NCBI GenBank assembly: GCA_044226535.1
Contig: JBGAGT010000010.1
Coordinates: 124,001 to 188,000, forward strand
From: VBCG01 sp044226535
Lineage (GTDB): Bacteria; Pseudomonadota; Gammaproteobacteria; Burkholderiales; Casimicrobiaceae
Length of the DNA stretch: 64,000 bases
Direction: 5' to 3'
The position numbers and the translations under genes were made by a program. Below the pieces are notes generated by a model. That model was not told the origin of the DNA. It did no database searches and saw only the letters and a list, made by a program, of their open reading frames with translations. The first letter of the stretch is position 1, and each line of letters starts with the position of its first letter. Below, in pieces: positions 61,624 through 64,000 of this stretch.

Positions 61624-62694
61624 CTATTTGTGCAGCTTCTTCGCGGCCTCGAGGATCGGCAGCCCCGCCTTCACCGCCGCGTTGAGGTCGGGAACCTTGT
61701 CGTAGGCCCCGCCCGCCACGAACACGTTGGCGGTTCCGACCAGCGCCTTCTCGGTGACACCGCCCTTCGCGTCGGCGATCGCCTCGTCGAGCGTCAGGAA
61801 GTCGCGGTAGCCCATGCTGTAACGCGCCTTGTCGAGGTTGCCCTCGATGCCGATGTCCTTGTAGAACTCGGGCATCATGCCGATCGCCTTGTCGCGGTTG
61901 GCGCGGATGTACTCCGAGGCCTTGAACGCGGCGGCCGTGAACCGCGCCGCGGCGTCGGGGTTCTCGGCGGCGAACTTGCGCGTGACGATCCACGGGTCGA
62001 TCACCGAGGTCTGGCCGATCGCGCCGTCGCACACCACCTCGAAATGCGCCTTGTCGTTGACGAGGTCGTAGTCGGGCGACGAGTCGGTCATGCCCGACGC
62101 CACGTCGCCGGACTTGAGCGACTGCCGCGTCACCGCGGGCTCGAGGGGGACGATCTTCATCTTGCCGGGGTCGACGCCGAAGTGCTTGGCGCAGGCGAAC
62201 AGCACCTGGCTCCAGGTGCTGTTGGGCACCGTGCCGATCGGCTTCGACTCGAGCACGGCCTTGGGGCTCGAGCCGGCCAGCGCGTCCTTGCGCATGATGA
62301 GCTTGATGTTGCGGTCCTCCTTCATCATCGTGCCCACCGGCGTCAGGCCGAACTTCGCCCAGCCCGTGATCGACGGCGGCGAGCCGATCCAGCCGGCCTG
62401 CCAGTCGCCCGCGGCGCCCGAGGCGAGTGCCGCGCCCCCGTTGGGGAAGTACTGGATCCTGGCGTCGATGCCGTACTCGTCGAAGTAGCCGAGCTTCTTG
62501 GCGAGCCAGATGGGGAACCCGGCGTCGTTGGCCTGGCTGATGACGACGATGGACGTGCGCTTGGCGGCCTGCGCCGCGACCGTGGCGGGACCGGCCGCGA
62601 GGGCGAGCGCGACCAGCGCGCCCGTGACGAGCCTGCCGGCGACGAACCTGCCGGTGACGAACGTGCTGGTGGCGACGAAGCTTGGCGATTTCAC
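61624..62694 (-). CDS. ABC transporter substrate-binding protein (nitrate/sulfonate/taurine type)
   Basis: A 356-residue exported binding protein of the NMT1/SsuA-like family. The signal region is unusually repetitive (FVTGRFVAGRLVTGALVALALAAG), followed by IVVISQANDAGFPIWLAKKLGYFDEYGIDARI and PNSTWSQVLFACAKHFGV. A domain ending DIGIEGNLDKARYSMG suits a small oxyanion ligand. It lies 28 bases upstream of the sulfatase gene, so sulfate esters or organosulfonates are reasonable substrates, but this is inferred. Confidence 0.85.
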   Translation of the reverse strand: MKSPSFVATSTFVTGRFVAGRLVTGALVALALAAGPATVAAQAAKRTSIVVISQANDAGFPIWLAKKLGYFDEYGIDARIQYFPNGGAALASGAAGDWQAGWIGSPPSITGWAKFGLTPVGTMMKEDRNIKLIMRKDALAGSSPKAVLESKPIGTVPNSTWSQVLFACAKHFGVDPGKMKIVPLEPAVTRQSLKSGDVASGMTDSSPDYDLVNDKAHFEVVCDGAIGQTSVIDPWIVTRKFAAENPDAAARFTAAAFKASEYIRANRDKAIGMMPEFYKDIGIEGNLDKARYSMGYRDFLTLDEAIADAKGGVTEKALVGTANVFVAGGAYDKVPDLNAAVKAGLPILEAAKKLHK

Positions 62695-62761
62695 GATGGT
62701 CCTCCTGTTCCCGTCGCGTCGAAGCGCGACGATGGTGGTGGTGCTACGCGCGCGGCGTGCT

Positions 62762-63571
62762 TCATCGCCGCACGATCTCGCTGCGCACGAGATCCCAGAT
62801 CTCGCGCTTGAACCCGATGAAGTCCGGGTAGTTGCTCGCTTCCTCGATCTCGAGGCCGCGCCACGCCGCGTCGCGCGGGACCGCGATCTCGCGCTTGATG
62901 CGCCCCGGCCTGCTGGTCATGACGATCACGCGATCGCCAAGGTACACCGCCTCCTCGACGCTGTGGGTGATGAACATCACCGTGTAGTTCATCTCACGCC
63001 TCAGCCGCGACACCTCCTCCTGCAGCAGCGTGCGGGTCTGCGCGTCGAGCGCCCCGAAAGGCTCGTCCATCAGCAGGATCTCGGGGCGCACGACCAGCGC
63101 GCGCGCGATCGCCACGCGCTGCTGCATGCCGCCCGAGAGCTCGTGCGGGTAGGCCCTGGCGAAGTGACGGAGGTTCATCAGCGCGAGCTGCTCGTCGATG
63201 CGCGCGTCGCGCTCGGCACGGTCGACGCCGGCGACGCGCAGCCCGAAGGCGATGTTCTCGGCCACGGTTTCGGACGGGAACAGCGCGAAGCGCTGGAACA
63301 CCACGCTGCGGCGCGGCCCCGCCGGCCCGGCGGGGCGGCCGTCGACGAGGATGTCGCCGGCGCTCGGTGACTCGAGCCCCGCCGCGATCATCATCAGCGT
63401 CGACTTGCCGCAGCCCGACGGCCCGACCACGGTGACGAACTCCCCGGCCTCGATCGCGAGGTCGCAGGGGTCGAGCGCGCGGACCTCGCCGTTGCGCGTG
63501 CGAAAGGTCTTGGAGATGCCGCGGATCTGCATCTTCGGCTCGGGGGTCGCGCGGTGGCCGGGCGCGCTCAT
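62762..63571 (-). CDS. ABC transporter ATP-binding protein (SsuB/TauB-like)
   Basis: A 269-residue ABC ATPase. It has Walker A GPSGCGKSTLM, signature LSGGMQQRVAIARAL, Walker B ILLMDEPFGALDAQ and the His switch FITHSVEEAVYLGD. It forms an importer with the adjacent permease and binding protein; its start overlaps the permease stop (ATGA). Confidence 0.92.
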   Translation of the reverse strand: MSAPGHRATPEPKMQIRGISKTFRTRNGEVRALDPCDLAIEAGEFVTVVGPSGCGKSTLMMIAAGLESPSAGDILVDGRPAGPAGPRRSVVFQRFALFPSETVAENIAFGLRVAGVDRAERDARIDEQLALMNLRHFARAYPHELSGGMQQRVAIARALVVRPEILLMDEPFGALDAQTRTLLQEEVSRLRREMNYTVMFITHSVEEAVYLGDRVIVMTSRPGRIKREIAVPRDAAWRGLEIEEASNYPDFIGFKREIWDLVRSEIVRR

Positions 63572-64000
63572 GCCGGCCTCAGCTGGGCGGGCTTCCACGG
63601 CAGCAGGCGCCGCTGCAGGCGCTGCAGCAGCACGTCGATCAGCGCGCCGATCACGCCGATGGTCGCCATGCCGACCAGGATGGTGGCCACCGAGTCGTTC
63701 TGCTGCCCCTGCGAGATCAGGTAGCCGAGCCCGCGCTTGCCGACGATCAGCTCGGCGCCCACCAGCGCCATCCAGCCGTTGCTGAAGGCGATGCGCACGC
63801 CGGTGAAGATGCTGGGCGCGGCGACGGGAAGCGCCACGCGCCGCAGCATCGTCCAGGAGCCGGCGCCCAGCGCCCGCGCGGCGTCGATCAGGATGCGGTC
63901 GACCTGGCCGACGCCGAGCTGGGCATTGATGACGCATGCCGGAAAGGCCGCGATGAACACGATCAGCGCCTGCGAGGTCGTGGTGGCGCCGAGCCATAGC
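63568..64000 (-). CDS. ABC transporter permease (SsuC/TauC-like), C-terminal part
   Basis: The last 143 residues of a membrane permease that begins beyond the right edge. The EAA loop (LIDAARALGAGSWTMLRRVALP) and SIFTGVRIAFSNGWMALVGAELIV are typical of the SsuC/TauC/NrtB family. It is the first of three genes (permease, ATPase, binding protein) leading to the sulfatase. Confidence 0.9.
   Translation of the reverse strand, partial: LWLGATTTSQALIVFIAAFPACVINAQLGVGQVDRILIDAARALGAGSWTMLRRVALPVAAPSIFTGVRIAFSNGWMALVGAELIVGKRGLGYLISQGQQNDSVATILVGMATIGVIGALIDVLLQRLQRRLLPWKPAQLRPA

Overview
The window is about 64 kb of very GC-rich DNA. The gene order rplK-nusG-secE-tRNA-Trp-tuf-tRNA-Thr/Gly/Tyr, a betaproteobacterial-type Dcd and an intact pstSCAB-phoU-phoB-phoR operon point to a betaproteobacterium, most likely Burkholderiales. 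Almost all of it is coding. Most of the reading looks chromosomal, with one accessory stretch at about 31.7-48.4 kb.

Layout: (1) 1-3,000, minus strand: the tRNA-Tyr/Gly/Thr-tuf-tRNA-Trp-secE-nusG-rplK translation operon, with tuf broken by a frameshift. (2) 3,157-15,640: a hydroxyacid-oxoacid transhydrogenase-like dehydrogenase, then a phosphate block. The pst-pho operon on the minus strand diverges from ppk-sixA, a Ppx/GppA phosphatase converges on sixA, and a candidate Pho box faces each direction in the pstS/ppk intergenic region. (3) 15,750-31,530: a taurine dissimilation locus. It holds taurine uptake (tauABC), taurine:pyruvate aminotransferase (tpa), sulfoacetaldehyde acetyltransferase (xsc), phosphate acetyltransferase (pta), a quinone-linked sulfite dehydrogenase (soeABC), a SulP permease, a YeiE-like LysR regulator and an IclR regulator. 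Taurine nitrogen leaves on alanine, its carbon becomes acetyl-CoA, and its sulfonate becomes sulfite and then sulfate.

(4) 31,700-48,400: accessory genes. These are a DUF642-like surface protein, an Orn/Lys/Arg decarboxylase coupled to a winged-helix/TPR regulator, a giant (about 3,200 residue) RHS/YD-repeat protein, a dCTP deaminase gene interrupted by a 192-residue intein, and a PIN/Phd toxin-antitoxin pair whose toxin gene abuts dcd. (5) 48,480-51,910: mrp and metG, divergent from mirror-image promoters. (6) 52,180-59,330: a six-gene hydrogenase-4-like membrane complex (hyfB, C, E, F, G, I) whose large subunit has lost the NiFe ligands. (7) 59,330-64,000: an arylsulfatase next to an ABC importer of the nitrate/sulfonate/taurine type; the permease runs off the window.

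The most noteworthy items are the Dcd intein with an apparent endonuclease remnant, the NiFe-less Hyf-like complex, the sulfite dehydrogenase paired with a YeiE-like regulator, and the giant RHS protein with an internal sorting-signal-like segment also seen in a neighbouring protein. All calls were made by reading the sequence; no database search was run.
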